Positions 1-5,628 of a stretch of DNA of 5,628 nt are shown here, piece after piece. The number at the start of each line of letters is the position of its first letter. The stretch's first letter is position 1. The notes under the pieces are model-generated. The model saw only the letters and a program-made list of their open reading frames with translations. It had not been told where the DNA came from and did no database searches. The position numbers and the translations under genes are program-made. The stretch comes from Campylobacterales bacterium (GTDB taxonomy: Bacteria > Campylobacterota > Campylobacteria > Campylobacterales > JALSKU01), in contig JALVXV010000309.1 in the NCBI GenBank assembly GCA_027038235.1, positions 1 through 5,628 on the forward strand, in the 5' to 3' direction.

Positions 1-815
1 GGTATCTGATAGAGCCTTTTTTTCTCATCATTTAGTTTAGGAAGACATGCTATAAGACCTTTAGTGTATGGATGTTTAGGATCAAAAATTATCTCCTCTT
101 TACTTCCATACTCTACTATTCTTCCTGCATACATCACAGCTATATCATCGCAAAGTTGAGAGACTACTGCAATATCATGGGTAATAAGTATCAAAGATGA
201 GCCAAAGTCAAGGCTTAGTTTTTTCATAAGATAGAGTATTTGAGCCTGTATGGTAACATCAAGAGCAGTTGTTGGTTCATCTGCTATAAGGAGTTTTGGG
301 TTGTTTAAAAGTGCCATTGCTATAACTACTCTTTGTTTCATACCACCTGAGAGTTGATGAGGATAGCTTGACATCCTCTTTTTAGCTGCTGGTAAACCTA
401 CTCTTTTTAATATCTCAACACACTCATCCCATGCCTCTTTTTTTGTTATGTTTTTTCTATGATAGAGTATAGCCTCCATAAGTTGTTCACCTATACTTAT
501 TACAGGATTGAGAGAGGTTTGAGGGTCTTGAAATATCATCGCTATATCATCTCCTCTGATTTTTTGTAGCTCCTTTTCTGAAAGCTTTACCAAATCTTTT
601 CCATCAAAAAGTATCTCACCGCTTACTATTTTGCCCGGCTTATCTATGAGATTTATGATAGAAAAACCAGTTATTGATTTACCTGCACCGCTCTCTCCTA
701 CTATCCCTAAAATCTTTCCCTTCTCTATAGAAAAGCTTATCCCATCAACCGACTTTACTACTCCATTTCTTGTAAAAAAGTGTGTTTTTAAATTTTTAAC
801 TTCAAGTAGTGCCAT
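1..815 (-). CDS. dppD: Peptide ABC transporter ATP-binding protein, DppD-like (partial, 3' end missing)
   Basis: Cytoplasmic ATPase subunit of a dipeptide/oligopeptide-type ABC importer; it drives transport through the DppB/DppC channel, normally paired with a second ATPase (DppF). The 271 codons visible begin MALLEVKNLK. All nucleotide-binding motifs are present: Walker A GESGAGKS (residues 40-47), Q-loop FQDP (Gln96), signature LSGGMKQR (155-162), Walker B LLIADE (175-180) and H-loop THD (His213). The segment HPYTKGL (248-254) is the start of the C-terminal extension typical of oligopeptide/dipeptide ATPases. Family members have about 320-330 residues, so roughly 50-60 residues lie beyond the left edge. 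The ATG overlaps the dppC stop as TAATG; the nearest Shine-Dalgarno-like GAGG (827-830) is rather far at 11 nt, which suggests reinitiation after dppC. Substrate cannot be read from this subunit; OppD or GsiA-type naming would be equally possible. Confidence 0.96.
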   Translation of the reverse strand, partial: MALLEVKNLKTHFFTRNGVVKSVDGISFSIEKGKILGIVGESGAGKSITGFSIINLIDKPGKIVSGEILFDGKDLVKLSEKELQKIRGDDIAMIFQDPQTSLNPVISIGEQLMEAILYHRKNITKKEAWDECVEILKRVGLPAAKKRMSSYPHQLSGGMKQRVVIAMALLNNPKLLIADEPTTALDVTIQAQILYLMKKLSLDFGSSLILITHDIAVVSQLCDDIAVMYAGRIVEYGSKEEIIFDPKHPYTKGLIACLPKLNDEKKRLYQI

Positions 816-1669
816 TATCTTTTTAACCTCGGATTCATAATATCTCTCATCCTATCACCTATCAAGTTTATAGAGATAATCAGTATCATCAAGAGTATGC
901 CCGGATACACTGAAGCCCACCAATATCCACTAAAAAGTACTTGATAACCATTTGATATGAGAGATCCCAAAGAGGGCTTAGTGATAGGAACTCCAAGACC
1001 CAAAAAGCTTAAAGTTGCCTCAAGTATGATAGCATTTGCTATCCTTACTGTTGCTATGACGATGATAGGTGCGGTGACATTTGGCATAATTTCACCAAAA
1101 ATTATACTCATATTTCTCATACCCAAAGCCTTTGCTGATTGGGAGTAATCTTTCTCTTTTTCTGAGAGTACTACTCCTCTAGCAGTTCTTGCATAATATA
1201 CCCAGTTTACTATAGTTATAGCTATTATGATTTTGCCTACACCTTGACCCCATAAGGCCATGATGATAAGAGCTATCAAAATAGCTGGAAATGAGAGCTG
1301 GATGTCAGCTATCCTCATTATGATAGTATCTACCCAACCACCATAATATCCAGATATAAGTCCTAGCGAAAAACCTATAATGACAGAAAGCACAGTACTT
1401 GCTACACCAACATAAAGAGATACCCTAAGTCCATAAAGCATAGCTGAGTATATATCTCTTCCTTGCTCATCTGTTCCTAGCCAAAACTGATCTCCTGGGG
1501 CTTTAAAGCTATTTTCAAGATATAGCTGAGAGAGATCATAGGGATTTTGATAAGAAAATATAGAGGGAAAAAGTGCAAGAATAACAAGCACGATAAGCAC
1601 TATAAGCCCTGCTGTAGCTAACTTATCCTCAAAAAATTCCTGAACTAACTCATTTTTAAATAGTTTCAT
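815..1669 (-). CDS. dppC: Peptide ABC transporter permease, DppC-like
   Basis: Inner-membrane permease that with DppB forms the translocation channel of the peptide importer. The 284-residue protein has a normal length for the family. An N-terminal cytoplasmic stretch is followed by a membrane helix (about 19-38), a short periplasmic segment and the family motif LGTDEQGRDIYS (65-76). Four or five further hydrophobic helices follow between about 82 and 270. The cytoplasmic EAA loop, which docks on the ATPase, is at about 174-197 (DYSQSAKALGMRNMSII onward). LEATLSFLGLGV (216-227) and the tail GDRMRDIMNPRLKR (271-284) are also characteristic of DppC/OppC. The start ATG overlaps the dppB stop by one base (TAATG) and is preceded only by a weak GAGAG (1674-1678), so translation is probably coupled to dppB. 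No frameshift or missing motif is seen. The dipeptide designation is by family resemblance; the true ligand is unknown. Confidence 0.96.
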   Translation of the reverse strand: MKLFKNELVQEFFEDKLATAGLIVLIVLVILALFPSIFSYQNPYDLSQLYLENSFKAPGDQFWLGTDEQGRDIYSAMLYGLRVSLYVGVASTVLSVIIGFSLGLISGYYGGWVDTIIMRIADIQLSFPAILIALIIMALWGQGVGKIIIAITIVNWVYYARTARGVVLSEKEKDYSQSAKALGMRNMSIIFGEIMPNVTAPIIVIATVRIANAIILEATLSFLGLGVPITKPSLGSLISNGYQVLFSGYWWASVYPGILLMILIISINLIGDRMRDIMNPRLKR

Positions 1670-2619
1670 TACACTCTCACTCTAGGATCTATAAATGTAT
1701 ATAAAATATCAACTATAAAATTGATAGCAACAAATATAAAAGATATAACGAGTAGATATGCTACGACTATGGGTCTATCGAGATTTTGGATGGAGTCGAT
1801 TATGAGTTTTCCGGTACCTGGCCAGGCAAAGATGGTCTCTGTAACAATAGTAAAAGCAACAAGTTGACCAAATTGGATACCGATAACTGTTATCAAAGGT
1901 ATAAGACTATTTTTTAGAGCATGATAGTAAACTACAACCTTTTTAGGAACCCCTTTAGCAGTAGCTAATTTTATATAATCTTGCATCAATACTTCCATCA
2001 TACCAGTTCTAGTAAGCCTTAATATAAGAGCCAATTGAAAAAATGCAAGAGTAAGTACCGGCATGATAAGATGCTTGATGCCATCCCAACTAAAAGCACT
2101 TGTAAACCATACCACTTCACCTCTTCCTGAAGAGGGTAAAACCCCTAAAATAACGGAAAATATAAGTACTAGCACCATGCCAGTCCAAAAAACGGGTACT
2201 GAAATTCCTGTCAAAGAAAAAAACATAATAAGTTTACTATACCATGAATTAGGCTTTATAGAGGCTATAACACCTAAAGGGATACCTAACAGTATAGAGA
2301 CTATCATGGCAATTACCGAAAGCTCTAAAGTCGCTGGTAATCTCTCAAATACCACTTGAAGTGCTGGTTGTCCATATACAAATGAATTACCCAAGTTTCC
2401 TTTGGCTACATTTTTTAAAAAAGCTTCATACTGTTTTATAAATGATTGATCTAGCCCTAGTGCATGTTGCATAGCTATAACATCTTGCTGAGTTGCATCA
2501 GGAGGCAAAAGAAGCTGCACAGGGTCTCCTGCTTTGAACATGATAAAAAACACTATGAAACTTATCACCAACATCACAATGGCCGAGTGAAAAAGTCTAT
2601 TTAAAATGTATTTAAACAT
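1669..2619 (-). CDS. dppB: Peptide ABC transporter permease, DppB-like
   Basis: Inner-membrane permease, partner of the DppC-like subunit. The 316-residue protein matches the usual DppB length. It opens with the family-typical MFKYILNRLF followed by a first membrane helix (about 11-30) ending in AGDP. A periplasmic domain (about 31-95) contains the GNLGNSF segment. Further helices lie at about 98-120, 132-160, 184-203, 237-260 and 285-309. The EAA coupling loop for the ATPase is at about 214-241 (DYIKLATAKG, then PKKVVVYYHALKNSLIP). The C-terminal IDPRVRV is characteristic. A clear Shine-Dalgarno GAGG (2626-2629) lies 6 nt before the ATG and supports this start. The gene follows the binding-protein gene after a 49-bp gap containing a stem-loop, and its stop overlaps the dppC start. 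Same-family nickel and glutathione permeases look similar, so substrate is not certain. Confidence 0.96.
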   Translation of the reverse strand: MFKYILNRLFHSAIVMLVISFIVFFIMFKAGDPVQLLLPPDATQQDVIAMQHALGLDQSFIKQYEAFLKNVAKGNLGNSFVYGQPALQVVFERLPATLELSVIAMIVSILLGIPLGVIASIKPNSWYSKLIMFFSLTGISVPVFWTGMVLVLIFSVILGVLPSSGRGEVVWFTSAFSWDGIKHLIMPVLTLAFFQLALILRLTRTGMMEVLMQDYIKLATAKGVPKKVVVYYHALKNSLIPLITVIGIQFGQLVAFTIVTETIFAWPGTGKLIIDSIQNLDRPIVVAYLLVISFIFVAINFIVDILYTFIDPRVRV

Positions 2620-2624
2620 TATCT

Positions 2625-2629
2625 ACCTC
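2625..2629 (-). promoter_or_regulatory. Ribosome binding site of dppB
   Basis: On the minus strand this reads GAGGT, 5 to 6 nt before the dppB ATG. It lies only about 10 nt downstream of the intercistronic stem-loop (2640-2662), so a ribosome initiating here would sit against or open that hairpin. This gives the first permease its own initiation signal rather than relying on coupling from the binding-protein gene. Confidence 0.7.
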
Positions 2630-2639
2630 ATTGAAGATG

Positions 2640-2662
2640 AGGAGTCCTCTAAAAGGACTCCT
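2640..2662 (-). promoter_or_regulatory. Intercistronic stem-loop between the binding-protein gene and dppB
   Basis: A perfect 9-bp inverted repeat with a 5-nt loop. In the transcript the arms are AGGAGUCCU and AGGACUCCU. It begins 6 nt after the binding-protein stop codon. No run of U follows on the transcribed strand (the sequence continues CAUCUUCAAUGAGG), so it does not look like a classical intrinsic terminator. By analogy with binding-protein operons such as malE-malF, where intercistronic hairpins protect the upstream mRNA from 3' exonucleases, it probably stabilises the upstream message or attenuates expression of the permease genes. The structure is seen directly; the role is inferred. 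Confidence 0.75.
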
Positions 2663-2668
2663 AAAAAT

Positions 2669-4201
2669 TTATTTGATATCAAAAGCCCATATCTTGCTAT
2701 CAGTTCTTGGAGTAAAATCAACCTTTTTACTACTAGCATAGATATCAACTTGATAGTGCAATGGAATATATCCTTGATCTTCAATTAGAGCTATTTTTTG
2801 AGCCTCTCTCATCTGCTTAACTCTATCTTCTGGATTCATATTAGCATCGCTCTCTTCGATAAGCTTATCAACTCTTGGATCTGAAAATTTACCATTATTA
2901 TATCTTCCATACCCCTTTTTATCATCTTTTGAGTGAACAACACCATCAAGCATAGAGCTACCATCTCCATCACTACTAGCCCAACCTATTAGGAAAAAGC
3001 TCGTATCTTGTTTTGCTGTTCTTGGAAAGAAAGAGGACTTTGGAGTGGCATTTACTTTGACTTTTATACCTATCTTAGCCAAAGATGAAGCAACTGCTTG
3101 AGCAATTTGTGCATCATTGATATATCTATTGTTTGGTGCATCAAGTCTTACTTCAAAGCCATTTGGATATCCAGCTTTTGCAAGTAACTCTTTTGCCTTT
3201 TTAGGATCATATTTGACTCTTTTTATGCTTGGGTCATACCCCACTACAACACTTGGATGAAACTGTCCAGCAGGTTTTGCAAAGCCTTTCATGATATACT
3301 TGATGATGGCATCTTCATTTACACCATAATATATCGCTCTTCTTACATTGACATTTAAGAATGGATTTTTACCATCATGAGTTTTGACATAGGGTGATTT
3401 TTCTCTAAATTGATCCATCTGCAAATAGATAAGTCTAAGACCGGGTTTTATAAAAAAGTTTAGTTTGGGGTTATTTTTTATCCTATTTACATCCACGACC
3501 GGAACTCTATTGATGATATCAACTTCACCACTAAGTATAGCAGCAGTTCTAGTAGCATTGTTTGAAAGAACTCTAAAGATGACATCATCATATTTTGGTT
3601 TGCCCATCCAGTACTCTTTGTTTGCTTTTAGTTTGATCTGATCACCTTTTCTCCACAATACAAATTTGTATGGACCAGTACCGATAGGGTGTAAGCCTAT
3701 CCACTCATCACTTTTGCCCTCAACTGTCTCTTTATCAAGTATATTGACATAAGTTAGTTTTCTTAAAAATACTGGAAAAGCTTTTTTTGTGATAAATTTA
3801 ACGGTATAATCATCAATCTTTTCAACCTTTTCAAACATTGAGACTTTACCTTTGAAACCGGACTTGTTCCAATTTTTAACTCTGTCAAATGAGAAGATAA
3901 CATCATCAGCATTGAATGTATTGCCGTTATGAAATTTGACACCTTTTCTTAGCTTTATTATCCACTCAGTTGGTTTTGGATTGCTCCAAGATACTGCTAA
4001 GTCAGGATGGACTTTAATATTTGCATCAAACCTTACTAATGGATCAAAGATATTAGAGAGGATTGAGTTTGTTGCAGTTTCGTTAAAAGCCTGAGGATCC
4101 ATAGTATATGCACCCGAGGCTATACCTACTTTTAAAGTTTTTGCTACACCTATTGAGCCTATGAGGGCTAATGAAGTGAGTACGATAGAAAATTTTTTCA
4201 T
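2669..4201 (-). CDS. dppA: Periplasmic peptide-binding protein, family 5 (SBP_bac_5, DppA-like)
   Basis: Periplasmic receptor that captures the ligand and delivers it to the DppB/DppC channel. It has 510 residues, normal for class C solute-binding proteins. The N-terminus (MKKFSIVLTSLALIGSIGVA) is a secretory signal peptide with likely cleavage after Ala20. There is no lipobox cysteine, so it should be soluble in the periplasm of a two-membrane cell. Family hallmarks include LRKGVKFHNG followed by FNADDVIFSFDRV (84-108), GTGPYKF (174-180) and the C-terminal IPLHYQVDIYA (479-489). GWASSDGDG (406-414) aligns by eye with the GWTGDNGDPD region of E. coli DppA, which carries an aspartate that binds the peptide amino terminus; acidic residues are retained, which favours a peptide ligand. 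The start is supported by AAGGAG 5 nt upstream. The gene has its own candidate promoter and a 3' stem-loop, in keeping with high expression. Nickel, heme or glutathione receptors share this fold, so dppA is a best guess. Confidence 0.93.
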   Translation of the reverse strand: MKKFSIVLTSLALIGSIGVAKTLKVGIASGAYTMDPQAFNETATNSILSNIFDPLVRFDANIKVHPDLAVSWSNPKPTEWIIKLRKGVKFHNGNTFNADDVIFSFDRVKNWNKSGFKGKVSMFEKVEKIDDYTVKFITKKAFPVFLRKLTYVNILDKETVEGKSDEWIGLHPIGTGPYKFVLWRKGDQIKLKANKEYWMGKPKYDDVIFRVLSNNATRTAAILSGEVDIINRVPVVDVNRIKNNPKLNFFIKPGLRLIYLQMDQFREKSPYVKTHDGKNPFLNVNVRRAIYYGVNEDAIIKYIMKGFAKPAGQFHPSVVVGYDPSIKRVKYDPKKAKELLAKAGYPNGFEVRLDAPNNRYINDAQIAQAVASSLAKIGIKVKVNATPKSSFFPRTAKQDTSFFLIGWASSDGDGSSMLDGVVHSKDDKKGYGRYNNGKFSDPRVDKLIEESDANMNPEDRVKQMREAQKIALIEDQGYIPLHYQVDIYASSKKVDFTPRTDSKIWAFDIK

Positions 4202-4206
4202 TATTT

Positions 4207-4212
4207 CTCCTT
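4207..4212 (-). promoter_or_regulatory. Strong ribosome binding site of the binding-protein gene
   Basis: The minus strand reads AAGGAG, 5 nt before the ATG at 4201. This is the closest match to the Shine-Dalgarno consensus in the window. It fixes the start that gives a complete signal peptide and fits the high expression expected for a periplasmic receptor. Confidence 0.8.
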
Positions 4213-4266
4213 TTTCTATGTGTAAAATATATATCCTTAGCTATTGCCAAAGAACCTTAAACTATC

Positions 4267-4288
4267 CATACAAATTATATAGATATAA
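4267..4288 (-). promoter_or_regulatory. Candidate promoter with overlapping AT dyad upstream of the binding-protein gene
   Basis: Within the 105-bp gap between the peptidase and binding-protein genes the minus strand carries a perfect TATAAT (4274-4279). Initiation about 7 nt downstream, near 4267, would give a leader of about 65 nt. There is no good -35 at the usual distance (the hexamer there is ACTCTC), but the main sigma factor of Campylobacterota is known to rely little on -35. The -10 box lies inside a 14-bp dyad, TTATAT-AG-ATATAA (4275-4288), which could be an operator or simply AT-rich symmetry. This would let the receptor be transcribed apart from the peptidase. No terminator-like hairpin is visible in the gap, so read-through from the peptidase gene also remains likely. 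Confidence 0.45.
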
Positions 4289-4306
4289 CTTGCAAAGAGA
4301 GTTTTG

Positions 4307-5449
4307 TTATATCAATTTTTCTATAAATTTTACAAAATGCTCTATCTTTTTTGGAATACTCTCTTTTATAGTAAACTCTTTTGTAGTATGTGAAAAATTC
4401 CCTACTGCTCCAAGACCATCAAGGCAGGGCACTCCAAAATCTGATAAGATATTAGCATCACTTCCTCCACCTGTTGCTGTCTCATTACACTTTATCCCTA
4501 TCTCATCTGCTGTTTGTTTGTATAATTTATACAACTCTTGTGAGGCAGGAGTTTTCTCAAGCGGTACTTTTTGGTGTTCTATAGTATAAGAGATCTCTGT
4601 ACCCTCATCATTTGGTTCATATAATATATTTTCAAAATCCTTCATGATTTGTCTATATTGCTCTTTTTTGACATACCTTATATCAACCCCTATCTTGCAA
4701 AAAGGAGCTACTGTATTTTTTACAATGCCTCCTTGTATTACATTGCATCCCAAAGTTATACCATTTTTAAAATCATTCAATCTATTTAATTTTAGGATAA
4801 TTTTTGCTGCAGTAGTGATGGCATTGATACCCTTTTGAGGCTCTACTCCAGCATGAGCAGCTTTGCCTTTTATATCTATATCTAAAGATATTCCTCCTTT
4901 TCTTGCAGTTACTATACTATATCCATCTACTCTACAAGATTCAAAGACAAATCCTGCTTTTGCTTTGGAAAATTCATTTTTCATTATATCCAAAGAGTCA
5001 TATGAACCTATCTCTTCATCAGAATTAAAAAGTATCTTTATAGGAAGATTTCTATTTGGGTAGAGCTTTTTAAGTATAGCTAAAGAGTAAAGAGCAACTA
5101 TAAGTCCGCTTTTCATGTCATTAGTGCCAGGACCATAATATATGCCATCTCTCTCTTGTATATTTAAAAAGCCACTTTCTAGGGAGTGGACAGTATCAAA
5201 ATGACCTATTAGAGCATAAAAATCTCTCTCTAACTCTTTGTTAAATATCAGATGGGGTCTCTCTTTTTTTGGCGAATAGACTTTATCAAGCTTTATGCCA
5301 TGTTTTAGTCCAATAGCTTGAAGAGTGTGTGCGACTCTCTCTAACCCCTCTATATTTTGAGAAAAGCTATTTATATTAACCAAATCTTCAAAATCTTTAT
5401 ATATCTCTTTTTCTAACTCTTTGATATATTTTACAACTCTATCATCCAT
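4307..5449 (-). CDS. M20-family metallopeptidase, carboxypeptidase G2/ArgE/DapE type
   Basis: Predicted cytoplasmic two-metal (zinc-type) hydrolase of peptide or N-acyl-amino-acid bonds; 380 residues, normal length for the family, with no signal peptide. The family's catalytic set appears complete: His83 and Asp85 in GHFDTVH, bridging Asp111 in GTNDMKSG, general base Glu145 and metal ligand Glu146 in NSDEEIGS, ligand Glu170 in FESCRVDG, and final ligand His354 in GNFSHTTKEF. The dimerisation/lid domain lies at about 185-295 and contains His199 (GKAAHAG), Asn236 and Arg258, which in this family help bind the substrate carboxylate. TGGGSDAN (326-333) and LDGLGAVG (343-350) resemble glutamate carboxypeptidases more than ArgE or DapE. 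The start is supported by AAAGGA (5455-5460) 5 nt upstream. It is the first recognisable gene before the peptide importer, on the same strand with a 105-bp gap, so it may process the imported ligand. Exact substrate cannot be told from sequence. Confidence 0.93.
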   Translation of the reverse strand: MDDRVVKYIKELEKEIYKDFEDLVNINSFSQNIEGLERVAHTLQAIGLKHGIKLDKVYSPKKERPHLIFNKELERDFYALIGHFDTVHSLESGFLNIQERDGIYYGPGTNDMKSGLIVALYSLAILKKLYPNRNLPIKILFNSDEEIGSYDSLDIMKNEFSKAKAGFVFESCRVDGYSIVTARKGGISLDIDIKGKAAHAGVEPQKGINAITTAAKIILKLNRLNDFKNGITLGCNVIQGGIVKNTVAPFCKIGVDIRYVKKEQYRQIMKDFENILYEPNDEGTEISYTIEHQKVPLEKTPASQELYKLYKQTADEIGIKCNETATGGGSDANILSDFGVPCLDGLGAVGNFSHTTKEFTIKESIPKKIEHFVKFIEKLI

Positions 5450-5454
5450 AAAAA

Positions 5455-5460
5455 TCCTTT
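5455..5460 (-). promoter_or_regulatory. Ribosome binding site of the M20 peptidase gene
   Basis: The minus strand reads AAAGGA followed by five T residues and then the ATG at 5449. It decides the start: a second ATG four bases further in is out of frame, and no in-frame start exists upstream with a comparable site. Confidence 0.7.
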
Positions 5461-5477
5461 ATTCTGTTTGATAGTAT

Positions 5478-5490
5478 GGCATAAATTATG
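5478..5490 (-). promoter_or_regulatory. Candidate promoter of the peptidase gene
   Basis: The minus strand has a -10-like CATAAT (5485-5490, five of six consensus bases), which would start transcription near 5478 with a leader of about 28 nt. A TTGTTC at 5510-5515 could act as -35, but the 19-bp spacer is long. That hexamer is part of the tandem repeat described separately, so a regulator could take the place of a -35 contact. The call rests on base matches in very AT-rich DNA and is tentative. Confidence 0.3.
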
Positions 5491-5509
5491 TTAATACACT
5501 CTTAAAAAC

Positions 5510-5531
5510 GAACAATTTTAGAACAATTTTG
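5510..5531. repeat. Tandem 11-bp direct repeat, possible operator
   Basis: Two adjacent copies of GAACAATTTT plus one base (A in the first, G in the second) run head to tail with an 11-bp period, about one helical turn. A 9-bp block from the repeat, TTAGAACAA (5518-5526), recurs in inverted orientation at 5589-5597. Direct repeats spaced by about one turn and placed just upstream of a promoter are the type of site used by OmpR/PhoB-family response regulators. That is the reason to note it; low-complexity AT sequence is the alternative. Confidence 0.5.
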
Positions 5532-5568
5532 ATTTGGGTTAATAAGTTAAATTGGGGTTATTTTTTAT

Positions 5569-5628
5569 CTAAAAGCACAAAAAAGATTTTGTTCTAACTT
5601 TAACAATCTCTTCTTGATAGCCAACCCG
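5569..5628 (-). CDS. Possible C-terminal end of an upstream gene (19 codons, weak)
   Basis: From the right edge the minus strand reads RVGYQEEIVKVRTKSFLCF then TAG (5569-5571). Several codons (GTT, AAA, AGA, ACA, TCT) match the usage of the other genes. A second minus frame is open for a similar length (ending FCAFR, TAA), so the reading is not unique, and CGG and GGC would be unusual codons here. I do not recognise the protein. If real, the upstream gene would lie on the same strand as the peptidase and end about 119 bp before it. Too little sequence is present to assign a family. Confidence 0.25.
   Translation of the reverse strand, partial: RVGYQEEIVKVRTKSFLCF

Larger units (their letters stand above)
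5450..5568. other. Non-coding region upstream of the peptidase gene
   Basis: About 119 bp, very AT-rich, with no reading frame of note on either strand. It holds the peptidase ribosome binding site, a candidate -10 and the tandem repeat. It also has two similar G-tract blocks on the plus strand, TTTGGGTTAAT (5533-5543) and TTGGGGTTATT (5552-5562), spaced about 19-20 bp apart. No GC-rich hairpin with a T-tract is present, so I cannot identify a terminator for anything upstream. Confidence 0.6.

Noticed and set aside
631..840. Open reading frame of 69 codons on the plus strand
   Set aside because: It is antisense to the Walker A and N-terminal region of dppD and the end of dppC, with no recognisable family.
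2063..2359. Open reading frame of 98 codons on the plus strand
   Set aside because: It is wholly antisense to dppB and has no domain; it is a shadow of the permease coding sequence.
2669..4201. Nickel importer (NikA/NikZ) as the identity of the receptor
   Set aside because: The fold family is shared and NikZ of Campylobacter was once called DppA. However, the GW-SSDGDG region keeps acidic residues of the peptide-binding type, and the neighbour is a peptidase rather than a urease, hydrogenase or nickel regulator. Not fully excluded.
4202..4306. Terminator between the peptidase and binding-protein genes
   Set aside because: Only weak wobble-containing pairings (around CTTTGG and CTAAGG on the minus strand) are visible, with no GC-rich stem followed by a T-tract.
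4161..4589. Open reading frame of 142 codons on the plus strand
   Set aside because: It lies antisense across the start of the binding-protein gene, the intergenic gap and the end of the peptidase gene. Its translation shows no recognisable domain, and the genes opposite carry complete family motifs.
5577..5592. Short inverted repeat ACAAAA/TTTTGT as an intrinsic terminator
   Set aside because: The 6-bp stem is nearly all A-T and would be unstable. It lies inside the possible upstream reading frame rather than after its stop, and no proper T-tract follows.
1..5628. Mobile element, CRISPR array, tRNA or rRNA
   Set aside because: No transposase or integrase, no regularly spaced repeat-spacer units, and no recognisable cloverleaf or ribosomal RNA sequence was found on either strand.

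Overview
The window is an AT-rich stretch in which every supported gene lies on the minus strand. Frequent ATA (Ile), AGA (Arg), AAA (Lys) and TTA codons, together with the protein style, suggest a Campylobacterota (epsilonproteobacterial) genome. That placement is an inference from codon use and general resemblance, not from a marker gene.

Layout in transcription order (right to left): a short reading frame that may be the tail of an upstream gene (5569-5628, weak); a non-coding leader with a tandem 11-bp repeat and a candidate promoter (5450-5568); a cytoplasmic M20-family metallopeptidase of the carboxypeptidase G2/ArgE/DapE type (4307-5449); a 105-bp intergenic region with a TATAAT box; a periplasmic family 5 (dipeptide/oligopeptide type) substrate-binding protein (2669-4201); a 49-bp gap with a perfect 9-bp stem-loop; two inner-membrane permease genes, dppB-like and dppC-like; and a dppD-like ATPase gene that runs off the left edge. 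The second ATPase (dppF) usual in such operons would be expected just past the left edge.

The products fit one import-and-digest pathway. The binding protein captures a peptide or peptide-like ligand in the periplasm, DppB/DppC form the channel, DppD (with an unseen partner) supplies ATP hydrolysis, and the peptidase, which has no signal peptide, could cleave the ligand in the cytoplasm. The B-C and C-D junctions both overlap by one base as TAATG, so the translocator subunits are probably translationally coupled. The binding-protein gene is set apart by its own candidate promoter, the strongest Shine-Dalgarno site in the window and a 3' stem-loop, as expected for a subunit made in excess.

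I found no mobile element, CRISPR array, RNA gene or clearly novel system. The most useful lead is the peptidase-importer pairing, which may define a specific substrate. The rest is a conventional ABC peptide-uptake locus with some regulatory detail.
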